A stretch of 64,000 nucleotides of DNA from Sipunculus nudus (GCA_026874595.1 CM049322.1:26504840-26568839); one strand, 5' to 3'; shown: positions 1 through 10,688, counted from the first letter of the stretch. Notes: generated by a model not told the origin, from the sequence alone. Made by a program: numbers and translations.

Positions 1-790
1 GCATGGATGTCTGCAGCCAAATTGTGTATGTAGAATGCGCTACCTACCAAAAAATCCAGAAAGCCGTCCAAGTTGTATACATATGCAAAATTTTAGGCAG
101 ATATGTCAAACCACTGCCCAGATATGAGTGATTTTATCCCATGGCAGACAAACAGAGGGAGCTGTGCAAACATGGCTGCAGGTGGCGCCACCAGTTTTGC
201 GTATGATAAAGAGCTATATGAGATTTATACACATGCAAAATTTTGGCCCAATCGGTCAAACGGTTCCCTAGATATGAGCTTGGATGTCTGCAGCGTAAAC
301 TTGATTGTAGGTGGCGCCACCTGTCATAAAATCAGAAAAGCTATCAAGGATGTATAAGCATGCCGAATTTCAGGTGAATTAGTCAAACCACTGCAGAGAT
401 ATGAGTGATTTTAACCCAAGGCAGACGAACAGATGGACACTGTGCAAACATGGTTGCAGGTGGCGCCACCATTTTTGGTGTATGTTATAAAGCTCTCCGA
501 GGGCTACATTTGTGCAAAAAAATTTTCCTGATCGGTCAAACGGTTCCCGAGATATGTGGGTTTATGTGTGGAAACAGACGCACAAACGGATGCAGAGCGC
601 AGAGGAAAGGTCAGAGGTCAAAACAAAATCGGGGCGCAGCAGTTCACATGTGACCCGAACATAATCCCGGGTTTCGGAAAATTCCGCCCAGCGGTTAAGG
701 AGGAGTTCTCAGGACACCTACGCGGCGGCGGCAGCGGCGGCGTGCAGCTGAAAACATAGTATCCGCAAAACTCTGTTTTGGCGGATACAA
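1..790 (+). mobile_element. HL2 element, 3' part, cut by window start
   Basis: This is the 3' part of an HL2 element; its first ~100 bp lie off the window, judging from the collinear copy at 38406. It consists of u280 repeats, each with two related halves that begin at the palindrome GGTGGCGCCACC (positions 181, 310, 459). A CpG-rich GGC run at 723-741 follows. The end is a hairpin at 759-788 with arms GTATCCGC and GCGGATAC, then A-rich sequence. The 3' arm is complementary to the word GTATCCGCC found near HL2 5' ends. A reading frame of 84 codons crosses the repeat but recurs in every copy and is not treated as a gene. Confidence 0.75.
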
Positions 791-1103
791 ATATATAGCA
801 AAAATCATGGAAATACATGCAAGAATTATTGAGAAACAGGTGCTTCTGTATGAATTTTTATTCAATACAAGCCAACTGTACTGCACTTTTATAAATGATG
901 GTAATATTCATTCAGAAATATTTGACCCAATCCTTTACAAGATTACATAAATATACATCCAACTGCATTCACTTTAACTGTTCTTGAGATAATATGATCA
1001 AAACGAATTAAAAGATGGTTGCCTGGTGGCCATATTGGACTTCTGACAAGTCTGAAATCAGACAACAAACATACTCTAAACTGGACCAAACATTAAAGAA
1101 AAA
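791..1103. other. AT-rich stretch with nothing recognised
   Basis: I see no coding exon, terminal repeat or similarity to the other repeats of the window here. It lies between an HL2 end and the duplicated 575-bp segment, so it is probably intronic or intergenic sequence of the host. Confidence 0.4.
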
Positions 1104-1680
1104 TTACTGAAACTTCACTGAAGAAAGAATTTCTTAGGTGGCTAACTGGCAGACATAATGGATTTCTGACAAGTATGACATTTGATATCCCACATTCTCC
1201 AATAAGAGACCAAACTTGGGGCAAATTATCCAGTAATGAATGCCCAAAATAATTCAAAAGGCATGTCCAGGCCCTCATATCAGATTTATAGATATGCAAT
1301 TGTAAAAAGTGCAAGTCCAATATTTTTTATTATCTCTCTGCTTTTCAATGGGGTCAGCAGGGTAGGTAAACTGCCAAACCTGAAAGAAAAGAAATGCAGA
1401 AAGAATGACTAAGAGTCTTGAAATAAAACAAAAAGCCATCCTAAATCAAGGTACACATCCACATATTATGAGAACAAACACTTGCTTTTATATGTGGTGA
1501 TATATATTAAAATATTCAGATATCTAGGAAACTAAGTTTATTGCTAGGATTCCATAAAATAAACTGCAAAATGTTCCCATCATCTTATAAATCAGTAGCT
1601 AAACATTAATACTATACTCTCATAGTCTTAATGCTTGGCTGGAGCATTCTGACAACAGTGTTTTTGTTATGAAGTAACGA
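1104..1680. repeat. 575-bp duplicated segment, copy A
   Basis: This stretch matches 5391-5966 almost throughout, with scattered substitutions and small indels such as the deletion near 1497-1510. It carries an exon-like piece on the minus strand (1275-1379). Copy B is bordered by an HL1 3' end on one side and interrupted by a DNA transposon on the other, so the original extent of the duplication cannot be read. No terminal repeats were found at the edges, so it may be a host segmental duplication rather than a transposon. Confidence 0.7.
1275..1379 (-). other. Exon-like open stretch with splice acceptor, copy A
   Basis: On the minus strand a pyrimidine-rich tract ending TTTCTTTCAG at 1380 precedes an open frame starting VWQFTYPADPIEKQ. 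It runs 34 codons to a TGA at 1275. The copy at 5587-5679 shares the acceptor and the first 17 or so codons, but one T more in a homopolymer here shifts the frame after DNK, so the two C-termini differ. I do not recognise the protein. It lies on the EI24 strand downstream of both EI24 exons and could be a 3' exon of that gene, but the EI24 exons that should lie between were not found, so this is only a possibility. Confidence 0.3.
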
Positions 1681-1849
1681 GGTACTTATCACTGAGCCTT
1701 ATCACCTAATAGGCTGATACAAAAGGGAATCATATGTCACCAGTGTCACTCACAATTACAGCCACACAGGGAGATGTACCAGCTGGAGTGGGATGGTTAT
1801 ATATACAAGAAAAAATAGAGATGGTCTATAAAATAAGTTATTGTGAACA

Positions 1850-2700
1850 TACCTGACCTATGACCTTGGCCTTTTGCCCATATATCAACTGGATTCTTTC
1901 TAAATGATGGGCAACTACTAACCACTTAAATCTGGTGTAATTACTTGGCAACCAATGGTTGAATAACTTTGACCTACAACCTTTAACCTGCTGACCAGCT
2001 GACCCCAAAATCAATAAGTTATTTATTCAAGCAAAAAGACCCATAAATATGAAGTTTGAGTCAAACTGAGTGGTGCATAGATGTGGCATATGTGAAAGAC
2101 TGAAGGTTTGGGTTGAACAGTTACACTTGAAACATGCTCACAAGCATTTAGAACAATTAAATATTGTGACCTTGACCTTTGACTTTTTGACTTCAACATC
2201 AATAGGCTTCTTCCCTTATTGGTAGGTAAGCCATATATGACAGATGGAAGGTACAGATTGAAAAGTTTGCCTGAAAATGACTCCACGTAAGAAGTGGGTG
2301 CTGTGAACTTGACCTTTGACCTCAAAATCAACAGGTCTTTTCACCTGTTGGCAGAGAAGCGATATTAGTGCTGGAAGGTTTGGAATGAAAAGTCTAGCTT
2401 GAAATGTGTCAACAACCTTTTCAAAGAAGTGGATCCTGTGACCCTGACCTTTGACCTTGTGACCTCAAAATCTATAGGATTCTTCTCCAACTTAGTAGGT
2501 GAGCTATATGTGAAAGATCAAAGAATTGGGATGAAAGGGTTGGCTTAAAATGCATCCACAGGCTTTTCAAAGAAGAGGCTCCTGTGACCTTGACCTTTGA
2601 CCTTTTGACCTAAAAAAAATTATGGTTCTTCCCCTGTTGGTAGGTGAGCTGTATGTGAAAGATGGAAGGTTTGGGATGAAAATTTTGTCTCAAAGAGTTA
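1850..2700 (+). repeat. u145 tandem array with TGACCT words
   Basis: Five or six imperfect units of about 145 bp. Each has a block of TGACC(T) words (near 1855, 2167, 2311, 2441, 2585) followed by a conserved stretch with GAAAAGT, ATGCATCCA and AAAGAAG. The same unit recurs at 22540-23150 and 32820-33960. It leads directly into an HL1 3' end, so it forms the interior of a composite HL1 element whose 5' end I cannot place. Confidence 0.7.
2585..2603 (-). promoter_or_regulatory. Nuclear-receptor-like half-site cluster (DR0 + DR1)
   Basis: Three perfect TGACCT half-sites: 2585-2590, 2591-2596 and, after one T, 2598-2603. Read on the minus strand this is AGGTCA-A-AGGTCA-AGGTCA, a DR1 plus an adjacent half-site that also makes TCAAGGTCA. 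DR1 is the known site type for HNF4/RXR/COUP-TF receptors, and TCAAGGTCA for ERR/NR5A. Binding in this genome is not shown. Confidence 0.4.
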
Positions 2701-2952
2701 TTTCTGGGGGGTGCAAACACACCCCATAACTTCGAGAATATAGGTCGCAGTGACCTAATTTTAGGTTTGCAAGGAGATCTTTTTATAACCTCTAAGACTG
2801 CATAGGGTTCATGGCTCTAGCCCCTACGGTTACGATTTGTGCCCTGCTAACGGCCTGACGGCTGGCCGGCCGGCCGGCTGGAAGGACAGACGGAAGGACG
2901 ACGGACAAAGACCCATCGCTATAGCCCAGCATGACTGAAAGTCAGCTGAGCT
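2701..2952 (+). mobile_element. HL1 3' end (u330 piece and terminal hairpin)
   Basis: A partial u330 unit with the near-ERE AGGTCGCAGTGACCT at 2742-2756 passes into a GGCC/ACGG-rich microsatellite (2855-2905) and the HL1 terminal hairpin at 2922-2953. The hairpin has outer arms TAGCCCAG and CTGAGCTA. The flank immediately after it resumes HL4 sequence that appears uninterrupted at 28003, so the HL1 was inserted into an HL4. Confidence 0.7.
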
Positions 2953-2955
2953 AAA

Positions 2956-3855
2956 AACAGGTCAATGTAGGTGGCACCACGAAATCTGCAACTTCAAATA
3001 TGAGTCATGTGACCAACATTTGCACAATACTTGGTAATGCTAGCTTCTGTCATCTCTGAGATTACTATGTCAGTATGCTTTCTTGGCCAAATGACTAAGT
3101 TCAAATTTGTGTAACTCTGCTAAAATCAATTAAATGCAAACCATTTGAACATACTTGAGAGGGCTTGCCTCTGGGATCATTTCTGTAAAATATTGAACAA
3201 TTTGGCTGGACTGTTTACAAGAAGAAGACTTTTAAAGGTTTTTCAGTTTTTTCTCTATAAAATCTAAGTAAATACAGATAGCAAATAAATAAGCTAAATC
3301 CCACAACATTTGATATGTGACAGATTATTGCATAAAATCTGGGGATGGTAGCTCCTGCTATTCCTGAGAAATTATGGGTTAATGTACAGACCCCGTACAA
3401 AAAAAGGTCAATGCAGGGGGCACCACCAATAACTGAATTTCATATATGACTCATGTGACCAACACTGGCATAAAATTTGGTGATGATAGCTCTGGCTGTA
3501 TCTGAGACTGTCATTTTTGTATGCTTTTTTGGACAGATGACTAAGTTCAACTTCCTGTAACTCGGCCAGAATTCACCAAACCTGAACCATTCAAACAAAC
3601 TTGAGAGAGATGGTATAAAAGATTATTTCTTTGAAATATTGAACAATTTGGCTTGACCATTTCGTCAGAGAAGATTTTTAATGGTTTTTTAAGCTTTTTC
3701 TCTATAAAATCTAAGAAAATGCAGAGTTTTTCAGATGGCTAATTTTTTTCATTAAATTTTATGATGCTAGTTCCAGTCGTTTTCAAGATAGTATGGGTTA
3801 ACGTACAGACGACAGACGCCACCACACCATGGCATTAGCTCACAGGTTCGCTAAA
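2956..3855 (+). mobile_element. HL4 3' part: two u445 units and terminus
   Basis: Two units of about 445 bp begin at GGTGGCACCACG (2971) and a degenerate equivalent at 3415. The element ends in GACGACAGACG followed by CACAGGTTCGC at 3841-3851, the complement of the HL4 5' word GCGAACCTGTG. The stretch around 3269-3270 (AAGTAAATACAG) is the uninterrupted version of the site where the transposon at 28317 sits. Confidence 0.65.
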
Positions 3856-4130
3856 TGCATTAATTATCAAGATGTTGGAGGTTTTGTATCATATTTTTTA
3901 TTATTCTGGGGGGTATTTTCAAGCCAAATAGCTCAGAGGATATAGGTCACAGTGACCTAATTTCAGGTTTCCAAGGGATTTATTATTGACCTCCCTGGAT
4001 ATTTACTTAGAGGTTTCTAGGACCAGCAGTTACGATTTGTGCCCTGCTAACGGCTGGAGGACCGGACGGCCGGACAGACGACGGACATAGCACCATTCCT
4101 ATACCTCAGTTGACTTACAGTGAGCTTAGC
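3856..4130 (+). mobile_element. HL1 3' fragment (one u330 unit)
   Basis: Single u330 unit with the usual landmarks: TTATTCTGGGGGGTA, the palindrome AGGTCACAGTGACCT, TACGATTTGTGCCCTG, a short ACGG-like microsatellite and the HL1 terminal hairpin at 4101-4131. No 5' end was found. Confidence 0.6.
3944..3958. promoter_or_regulatory. Perfect consensus ERE-type palindrome (IR3)
   Basis: AGGTCA-CAG-TGACCT, an inverted repeat with a 3-bp spacer, identical to the vertebrate consensus estrogen response element. It lies in the u330 unit of an HL1 fragment. Function is not shown. Confidence 0.45.
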
Positions 4131-4557
4131 TAAAAACTAAGAGGAAATTTTCCCGCTATTTGGTGACAATGGAGTAGTAAATATATGATTGCCAAACAAA
4201 TTACTCTAACATTATACTGCCATGGGAAAGCCAGTGTAGGTTTTTGATATACTGTGCTGCATATGAATATTTACAGATGGCCTGACAGCTGGACAAAAAG
4301 AACTGATCACTTTAATTTACTCTCTGCTGAGGCAGGGGGAATAATGATTTTAGGGTCATTTTAAAAACAAGTGACCCATGGGTCATGACCCTCAGCTGAC
4401 AACTATCATGCATATTAGGTCAAGTTAATCAAGACCCATAAGCACACCAAATTTGATGACAATCCATCCCGCCATTCCTGAGTAATCTGGCAATTTGTGT
4501 GTTTTTTTTTTCATTTTTTCTGGGATGCTCAAACATGGACTGTAACGCAGAGAATAT

Positions 4558-4572
4558 AGGTCACAGTGACCT
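4558..4572. promoter_or_regulatory. Perfect consensus ERE-type palindrome (IR3)
   Basis: AGGTCACAGTGACCT in a u330 unit; same motif and position within the unit as at 3944. Confidence 0.45.
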
Positions 4573-5188
4573 AATTTCAGGTTTCTGAGGAGAACTTTTG
4601 AAAAACTCTCAGGATGTCAAGTAAGAAGATTCTAGGTCCAATGGTTATGATTTGTGCTTTTAGTATCAAATTTTCAATTATTCTTGGGGGGGTGGGGTAC
4701 TTATAGGCCCCATTGCTGGGAGAATATGGGTAACAGCGACCTAATTTCAGGTTTTCCAAGAAGACTTTTCATGGACCTCCCTGGATGTCAAGTTAGAAGT
4801 TTCTAGGTTCAGTTGTTATGAGTCGTGCCCTGTTAACAGATGACCACATCTTTAAAGGTCTCAAAAACGGAGAGAAAAAATTGTAAACAAGTGACCCATG
4901 GGTCAGCTGACAAGCATGACCTGTATTTAAAGCCTGATGGTATACCATATGGTATCTGACTATACTTGGAAGATGGAAGGTTTGGGATGAAAAGTCTGAC
5001 TTGAAATGCATCCACAACTTTTATCAAGAAGCTGGTTCTGTGACATTGACCTTTGACCCTAAGACCTAAATATCAAAAGGTTTGTTCCTCTATTGACATG
5101 TAAGGTTTAGGATGATTATTTTGAATGAATTAATTAATTATGAATTAATTCTGGGAGGTGCAAACACACCTCGTAACTCAGAGAATAT

Positions 5189-5203
5189 AGGTCACAGTGA
5201 CCT
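5189..5203. promoter_or_regulatory. Perfect consensus ERE-type palindrome (IR3)
   Basis: AGGTCACAGTGACCT in the last u330 unit before the HL1 terminal hairpin at 5357. Confidence 0.45.
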
Positions 5204-5390
5204 AATTTCAGATCTGCAAGGGGATCTTTTAAGAACCTCTAAGACTGCAAAGGGTTCATGTATCTAGCCCTTACAGTTACAATTTGTGTCCTGCTAATGG
5301 CCGGACGGCTGGCCGGACAGATAGACGGAAGGACGATGGACAAAGACCCATCGCTATAGCACAGCATGACTAAAAGTCAGCTGAGCTAAA

Positions 5391-5966
5391 AATCACTGAA
5401 ACTGCACTGACAAAAGGATTTCTAAGGTGGCTAACTGGCAGACATAATGGATTTCTGACAAGTCTGACATTTGATATCACACATCCTCCAATAAGAGACC
5501 AAACTTGTAGCAAATTCTCCAAAGGATGTTACAGTAATGAATGTCCAAAACAATTCAAAAGGCATTTTCAGGCCCTCATATTAGATTTATAGATATGCAA
5601 ATGTAAAAAGTGTAAGCCCAATATTTTTATTATCACTCTGCTTTTCAATGGGATCAGCAGGGTAGGTAAACTGCAAAACCTGAAAGAAAAGAAATGCAGA
5701 AAGCATGACTAAAGGTCTTGTAATAAAAAAAAAAAACATCCTAAATCCAGGTACACATCCACATATTATGAGAACAAACATTTGCTTTTATATTTATATA
5801 AAAATATTCAGATATCTAGGAAACTAAGTTTATTGCTATGATTCCATAAAATAAACTGCAAAATGTTCCCATTATCTTATAAATCAGTAGCTAAACCTTA
5901 ATACTATACTCTCACAGTCTTAATGCCTGGCTGAAGCATTCCGGCAACAGTGTTTTTGTTATGCAG
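5391..5966. repeat. 575-bp duplicated segment, copy B
   Basis: Copy of 1104-1680. Its left border coincides with the HL1 3' end and its right border with the TA flanking the transposon at 5969. In copy A the TA is present in the sequence TTATGAAGTAACG at 1668-1680, consistent with the transposon having inserted at that TA. Confidence 0.7.
5587..5679 (-). other. Exon-like open stretch with splice acceptor, copy B
   Basis: The acceptor TTTCTTTCAG ends at 5680 and opens a frame beginning VLQFTYPADPIEKQ, closing at TAA after 30 codons with a hydrophobic tail (LTLFTFAYL). Compared with copy A there are W/L and R/S changes and a one-base homopolymer difference that restores a different C-terminus. 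The conserved acceptor is suggestive but there is no matching donor exon or polyA signal that I can assign. Product unknown. Confidence 0.3.
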
Positions 5967-6840
5967 TACCGTAAATCTTGTTTTTATGGCCGCACGTCTT
6001 TTTATAGCCGCACCCTGAGTTTGCAACGTCTCTTAAAGGAGCTCCCACTGAGGTCCAAATACCCAAAACCCCCCTTAAAGGCCGCACCCCGACTCCGTCT
6101 CTGGCCTGATGGGTAAGATAATTAGTTGCACGTAGCAAAATAAATCACGACATAGCTGCTTTAATGAAGACTAGAATAAAAAATTATTAATTACAGAGGT
6201 TAAATATGTTGGCAGATTACGTATATTAAACATATTTAACGCTCGAGATAGGGACAATATAGATATTTTGTCCCTAACGACTTTTGCACATGGATTGGCA
6301 GGCATTTATCAGAAAAAGAAAGATTCCCCGAACGATCGTTTCGTTTGAATGGTGGTTACACAAAACGATTCTTGTATGCATCAACACGCTTCTTTGCATG
6401 TAAAAGACCATAGTATGAACACTAAATTGAGGTTTATATGTACATTTATTGAAGCAAAAAGCCTGAATACAATCCACTATTACGCACCATCACGCAGTAG
6501 CGTTCAGGGGGCGACATGATGGCTAAGACTGCTGAGACTGTCAGATTTTCAACCTGCGGGAACTTAATCACGGCTCGTGGTATACATATAAAAACTTATA
6601 TGTAGAACCTTGACATGTATATCTTTCGAGCGATATATAACTTGTTATAAAAAATCTTGGTAATTGTCACCAAATAATACGTTTAAAACACCCCAACTGT
6701 AACACAGCGGCCCGTTGGGCATGGTCAAGCAACATTGAAGTAAATGCCTACTTTAAACTCATTTGCAGCGTTATTTAGCAACAATTATTTGTTTAAAAAA
6801 GTAAAATGAATATAAAGCTGACATCGTAAAGAGTTGCATA

Positions 6841-6921
6841 ATGGCTGACGATCGTTTTAAAATCAAGTTTGAGTGCCGCCATGTGCTGAAACGCCCTGGT
6901 GTTCTGCTAAGAATATTTTGA
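6841..6921 (+). CDS. Small 26-codon ORF conserved in both transposon copies
   Basis: ATG with A at -3 and G at +4 opens a frame MADDRFKIKFEC... ending at TGA. The other copy of this transposon, 29615-29695 on the minus strand, keeps the same start, length and stop with only one residue different (H versus Y). It could be a captured exon piece or chance; the whole element is similar between copies, so conservation here is weak evidence. No family recognised. Confidence 0.2.
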   Translation: MADDRFKIKFECRHVLKRPGVLLRIF

Positions 6922-7057
6922 ACGGCTGTACGCAGTGGGTGGTAAACAGAACAGCCACCTATTTCGTCCCAGTGTGCCTTGCGCGAACGTTACCTTGACA
7001 AGATGGCTCCCCACACACGTACACGGACACTTTCTTGAGGAAAAAAAACTTGCTTAC

Positions 7058-7070
7058 CTCGACCGGCCAT
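7058..7070 (-). other. Possible captured first coding exon with donor site
   Basis: On the minus strand ATGGCCGGTCGAG is followed directly by GTAAGCAAG, a good 5' splice-site match, inside the DNA transposon. The opposite copy has the identical arrangement at 29470-29482 (plus strand, donor at 29483). A start codon joined to a strong donor resembles the first coding exon of a host gene taken up by the transposon. No acceptor or downstream exon was found. Confidence 0.25.
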
Positions 7071-8213
7071 TTAATTTCACTTCAAAATCACTCGTTTTCA
7101 CGCGTCATGTTTGCTATACGTGCGTATCTCGACAAGGTAACTTCAGTTATTTTAATATTTAGTTGAGTTGACCAGCGATGTTTTCAAACGCATCAGCAAA
7201 TTGTGACATGGAGCGATGTCAAAGAACGATGTGACGAATATAATACCGAAGTTACCGGTATGAAAATGATTCAAATCTTCCGAGTAATTCAAGAAATGGA
7301 ATTTTCATCATAGATTAAAAAAAATATTACTTTTAGAATTAAAATATACAGTGACTTTAAATGGATCAGCTGAACATTTCTATACAAAATATATTGAACA
7401 ATCAGTAGCAAACAAGAATACGGCACCGCATGTAAAATCTGTATATTCACCAAATTCCATCGGCTGTAATGACATGTTCTACCATTTATATCTACAAGTG
7501 GGTTTCCTCTCTAACACTATTTCCATTCATACAATATATTCGTGATTGTATACAAAAAAACAAAGATTAAACAGAAGTAAATGACCGGGCTATACGCATT
7601 CAAGGATGAAGGTTTTCCAGAAACATGACATGGGGGCGAGAAGATGGGCTATTCAATATTGAGGTACATGTATCAGACATTATAAAAAATGTCAGCAAGT
7701 ACCTGCTAAATTTGAACTTTTATAAAGATTTCATAGTGTTCTAAATTACATATTTTGATTTTCTGAATTATTTTTATGAACAACATAGATTCCAGGGCAA
7801 TTCAGCTCCGTCAAAGGTATGACCGGTAATACCGATTTTTTCCAACAGACGTCACCAATAGTCCTCACCATGAATAATCTCATTCATTTTAATCTCGTAA
7901 TAAGTGTTGTTATTGTTCAATGTTTATTGTTATTGTTTAATTGATTGCATATAATTGTTATATTTTATATGAAAATTTAGACTATACATTTTTATACAAT
8001 AAATCCGTGACTACTAAGAGTATTTCCTCTGTGGTGTGCTTGATCTCCTATTATCGCCCAAAGGAGCGCCATGTCCAGGAGGGAGTTCTTCTCACAGTTC
8101 ATTTCTGATAAACCATCTATTTATGGCCGCATCCCGAGTTCAGAAAAAAAGTCGAGATTTTCGATTTTGAGTTTGTTTTTAAGGCCGCGGCGATAAAAAC
8201 AGGATTTACGGTA

Positions 8214-8581
8214 CTGACTTTATATCTGGCATGTACATAGGGACTATATAGAGGAATATTTATGGTAAATATGAAGAAAACCAGATGAGTGGTTTTGATA
8301 TTAGGCAGTCCTGAAGTGTGAAAATAGATTTCTAATAAAAAATTGAGGTTTTTCCTTAATATCTCAAAGGAACGAAGTCCTATTGACCCAATTTTTGGCA
8401 TGGTAGGAGATTATGGGGACATCTAACTGTATGCCGAAATTCAGATTCGTAGGTCCAACGGTGTCGAAACGTGCCAGTCTTACGGACGGACATCCAGACG
8501 GACAGACGGACGGACGGACGGACAGACAGACGGACAATGGACCATGACTATAGCTCAGATGACTTATAGTCAGCTGAGCTA
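8214..8581 (+). mobile_element. HL1 3' part of the long subtype
   Basis: This matches the last ~350 bp of the long HL1 elements (compare 42555-42918 and 55850-56221): GGCATGTACATAG, TGAGTGGTTTTGATATTAGG, AGGTTTTTCCTTAAT. An (ACGG/ACAG)n tract follows at 8482-8534 and the HL1 terminal hairpin at 8551-8581. Its 5' part is missing; the transposon at 5969 forms the junction. Confidence 0.7.
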
Positions 8582-9760
8582 AAAATTATGAAAATTTGAG
8601 ATGGTCACCTTGGACAGTTTTGGAAATTTGGGTGATTTGGCCTGGAATTACCTTATTGAAATTCTTATCAGAAGGCTTTAAAACAGGATTAAGAATTGTC
8701 AAATTTTATATTTAAATACAAAATACTGATTTTTGGTATTAATACATTCTGTCATCTATTTAATATCTGTAACCATTGTAAATTTCAGGATAACTTGAAA
8801 ATTTATTATTACAGTATAAGTATATATAAGTATATAACTATTAAAGAAATATTTTATTTTTGGTACTTAACACAATTTTCAGAATATTGAGTGTATTTAT
8901 CCCTGGTTAGATAGCTGTGTTACATAAGGCAAGTTGGATAATTAACCCTAAGCAATTGTCCAGCAGTGAGCAGAGGCCAGCACCAGCCAGCCAACTGAAA
9001 CGTGTCTGATTTTTGCCAGTGTTCATAACCTTGGATTACTGAATAAAAGATTTTATTAACATCATGTTTAGCTGTTTCTAATACATATAACATCCATAAT
9101 TACTCTGGATCAAATATGTAACAATGTTATAGCATTTGTGTTAATCATATGTGGGTGAAACAATTTAAAGACATCGGTAGAATTATCCCTGAGAAATCTA
9201 TCACCATGTAGCCAAATATTATCAGGTAAGTCAGCCAATATCTTTTGTAATTTTTGTCACTGACCCTATCCCTTGTCCCGGGACTGCGTGAAGCTGACAT
9301 TTGATTCAAAGAGTCAGAGAAGTGTTAACATTCAATGGATTTTTAACAAAAAGAAAACACTGATCTTGGGCTTATTTTTTAGATTTGTTCACATATTAAT
9401 TTTGATACAATGCATATGACTAGGAACGATTAATCCACAAAAGTTTTAACCCAAAGAATAGTGTTTCAGGTCAAAACCACAACATTTTAAACCCACAATA
9501 TTTTCTGAATCTACAGTATTTTATCTAAAGTATGAATTTCATACATCAACAGTTGAACATGTTAAAATTTTGCAATTGTGTCCACAACAGTTCAGAAGAA
9601 CAAGCTGGGCTGATTTTCTTCATTCTTTGCATGGTAACAATGTTATATGTGCAGTTGATGCCATTGTTTTAGATGAGGTTTGACTACAAAATTTTTGTTT
9701 TGCAGCCCAGAAGACTAACACAAGACTGATTTTCCAAATGCTAAAAACACAAAAATGCAC
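8582..9760. other. AT-rich region, no feature recognised
   Basis: About 1.2 kb without terminal repeats, arrays or frames above background. A 64-codon frame at 8696-8890 is composed of low-complexity AT codons and has no recognisable motif. Probably single-copy host intron or spacer. I looked for the missing EI24 3' exons here on the minus strand and did not see them. Confidence 0.4.
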
Positions 9761-9945
9761 TTAACTTGCAAAATACAGGTCACAGTGACTTACTTTTTGG
9801 AATGCAAGGAGATTGCCCAAAGGACCTACCTTGATGTACAGTTGAAGTTTTTAAGTCAACTGGTTATGATTTGTGCCTTGTTACCAGATGGACAGACAGA
9901 CTGATGGAAGACTGATGACAGACAATGGGTGATTGCTAATTTAAT
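9761..9945 (+). mobile_element. Degenerate HL1 3' fragment
   Basis: A decayed u330 unit contains the near-ERE AGGTCACAGTGACTT at 9777-9791, GGTTATGATTTGTGCCTTGTTA, a short CAGA-type microsatellite near 9890 and a poorly preserved end (GGGTGATTGCTAATTTAA). More diverged than other copies in the window. Confidence 0.5.
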
Positions 9946-9968
9946 TTTAAGCAAATTTTTGGAATTTA

Positions 9969-10359
9969 TGTCCCCTGCTTCCCACTCTTGTTGTTCTTCA
10001 TGCTTGCCCTATCAATATGTTTGAGTTTTTCTTTTCACCTGAAGATGTCTCCACATGTCATAGTGGCTGTCTTAGTTTTCTTGCCCCTAAAGATGTCTCC
10101 ACGTCACAATTTTTGGTTGTGAATTGAGAACAAAATTTTATTTTTTATTTTTGAGCTGGCAAGAATAAATTTTCAGACATACACTCCAAAACCAATCCCA
10201 ACCAAGGTATGCATGAGAGCAATCACTGACAAAAATCTGAATGAAATTGGATAATATTTAGGAAAGTTAACGCAAGTAAACGAAAACCTGACGGACAGAC
10301 GGATGGACAGACAGACGGACAGACAGACAGACAAACCCAAAACAATGTCAGCGGGGACA
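9969..10359 (+). mobile_element. Possible sixth HL family (about 0.4 kb)
   Basis: The left side carries TGTCCCCTGC (9969-9978). The right side ends in the small hairpin TGTCAGCGGGGACA (10346-10359), whose GCGGGGACA complements the left word with one mismatch. An (ACAG/ACGG)n tract at 10291-10334 lies just before the right end, as in HL elements. An AACWAG start was not found, and the element is short, so assignment is tentative. Confidence 0.4.
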
Positions 10360-10522
10360 ATAAATAACACTAGTCTTCAGGAAATGATGATACACTCCAT
10401 GATCAAAATGCATGGAAAGAATCATGGCAATCAATGCATTAGTTATCAAGATACTGGAGCTTTTGTATCAAGATTTTAATTTTTCTAGGGGGTACTTTCA
10501 TGCCCCATAGCTCTGAGGATAT

Positions 10523-10537
10523 AGGTCACAGTGACCT
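10523..10537. promoter_or_regulatory. Perfect consensus ERE-type palindrome (IR3)
   Basis: AGGTCACAGTGACCT in a u330 unit. Confidence 0.45.
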
Positions 10538-10673
10538 AATTTGAAGTTTCCAAAGATATTTTTTATAGACCTTCATGGGTGTAACATAAGAAACTAAGCT
10601 TAACAATAACAATTTGTGCCCAGTCTGACAGGGTGCTCAAAATTATGTTTTCAGTCTGTAGTTTGCAAAATAT

Positions 10674-10688
10674 AGGTCACCATGACCT
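10674..10688. promoter_or_regulatory. ERE-type palindrome with CCA spacer (IR3)
   Basis: AGGTCA-CCA-TGACCT. Both half-sites are perfect while the spacer differs from the other copies. Confidence 0.4.

Larger units (their letters stand above)
4366..5387 (+). mobile_element. HL1 composite with two 5' ends
   Basis: Two HL1 5' ends, AACAAGTGACCCATGGGTCA, occur at 4366 and at 4886. The second lacks the usual CATGACGC before the X word. Between them are two partial u330 units, the first with an ERE palindrome at 4558. After 4886 there is a u145-like unit (5041 TGACATTGACCTTTGACC), then another u330 unit with an ERE at 5189, an ACGG-type microsatellite and the HL1 hairpin at 5357-5388. It is most simply read as a 4886-5387 element inside or beside an older truncated one. 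Confidence 0.65.
5969..8211 (+). mobile_element. TA-flanked DNA transposon, non-autonomous, copy 1
   Basis: A 2.24-kb element with terminal inverted repeats. The left end is CCGTAAATCTTGTTTTTATG and the right end is its imperfect complement ending GGATTTACGG; TA lies on both sides (5967-5968, 8212-8213). Subterminal words GCCGCAC repeat at the left end. A second copy in opposite orientation occupies 28317-30579, where the empty site proves the TA duplication. No transposase frame is present. TA duplication fits Tc1/mariner-like and some other superfamilies; the terminus does not let me choose. Confidence 0.8.

Noticed and set aside
103-357. Open frame encoding a peptide with AGGATSFAYDKELCEIYTHAKFWP, repeated in at least six places (14811, 38620, 49642, 51049, 63520)
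   Set aside because: The frame is a translation of the u280 repeat; it spans the non-coding palindrome, starts and stops at different places in each copy, and is lost in equally similar copies. Conservation follows from repeat similarity.
1275-5679. Calling the two exon-like stretches the EI24 C-terminus
   Set aside because: Strand and order would allow it and a few residues are compatible, but the EI24 exons that must lie in between were not found in 5680-20787.
9590-9760. Plus-strand exon after TTTTTGTTTTGCAG at about 9702
   Set aside because: A good acceptor-like tract, but the following frame is short and has no recognisable product or donor.
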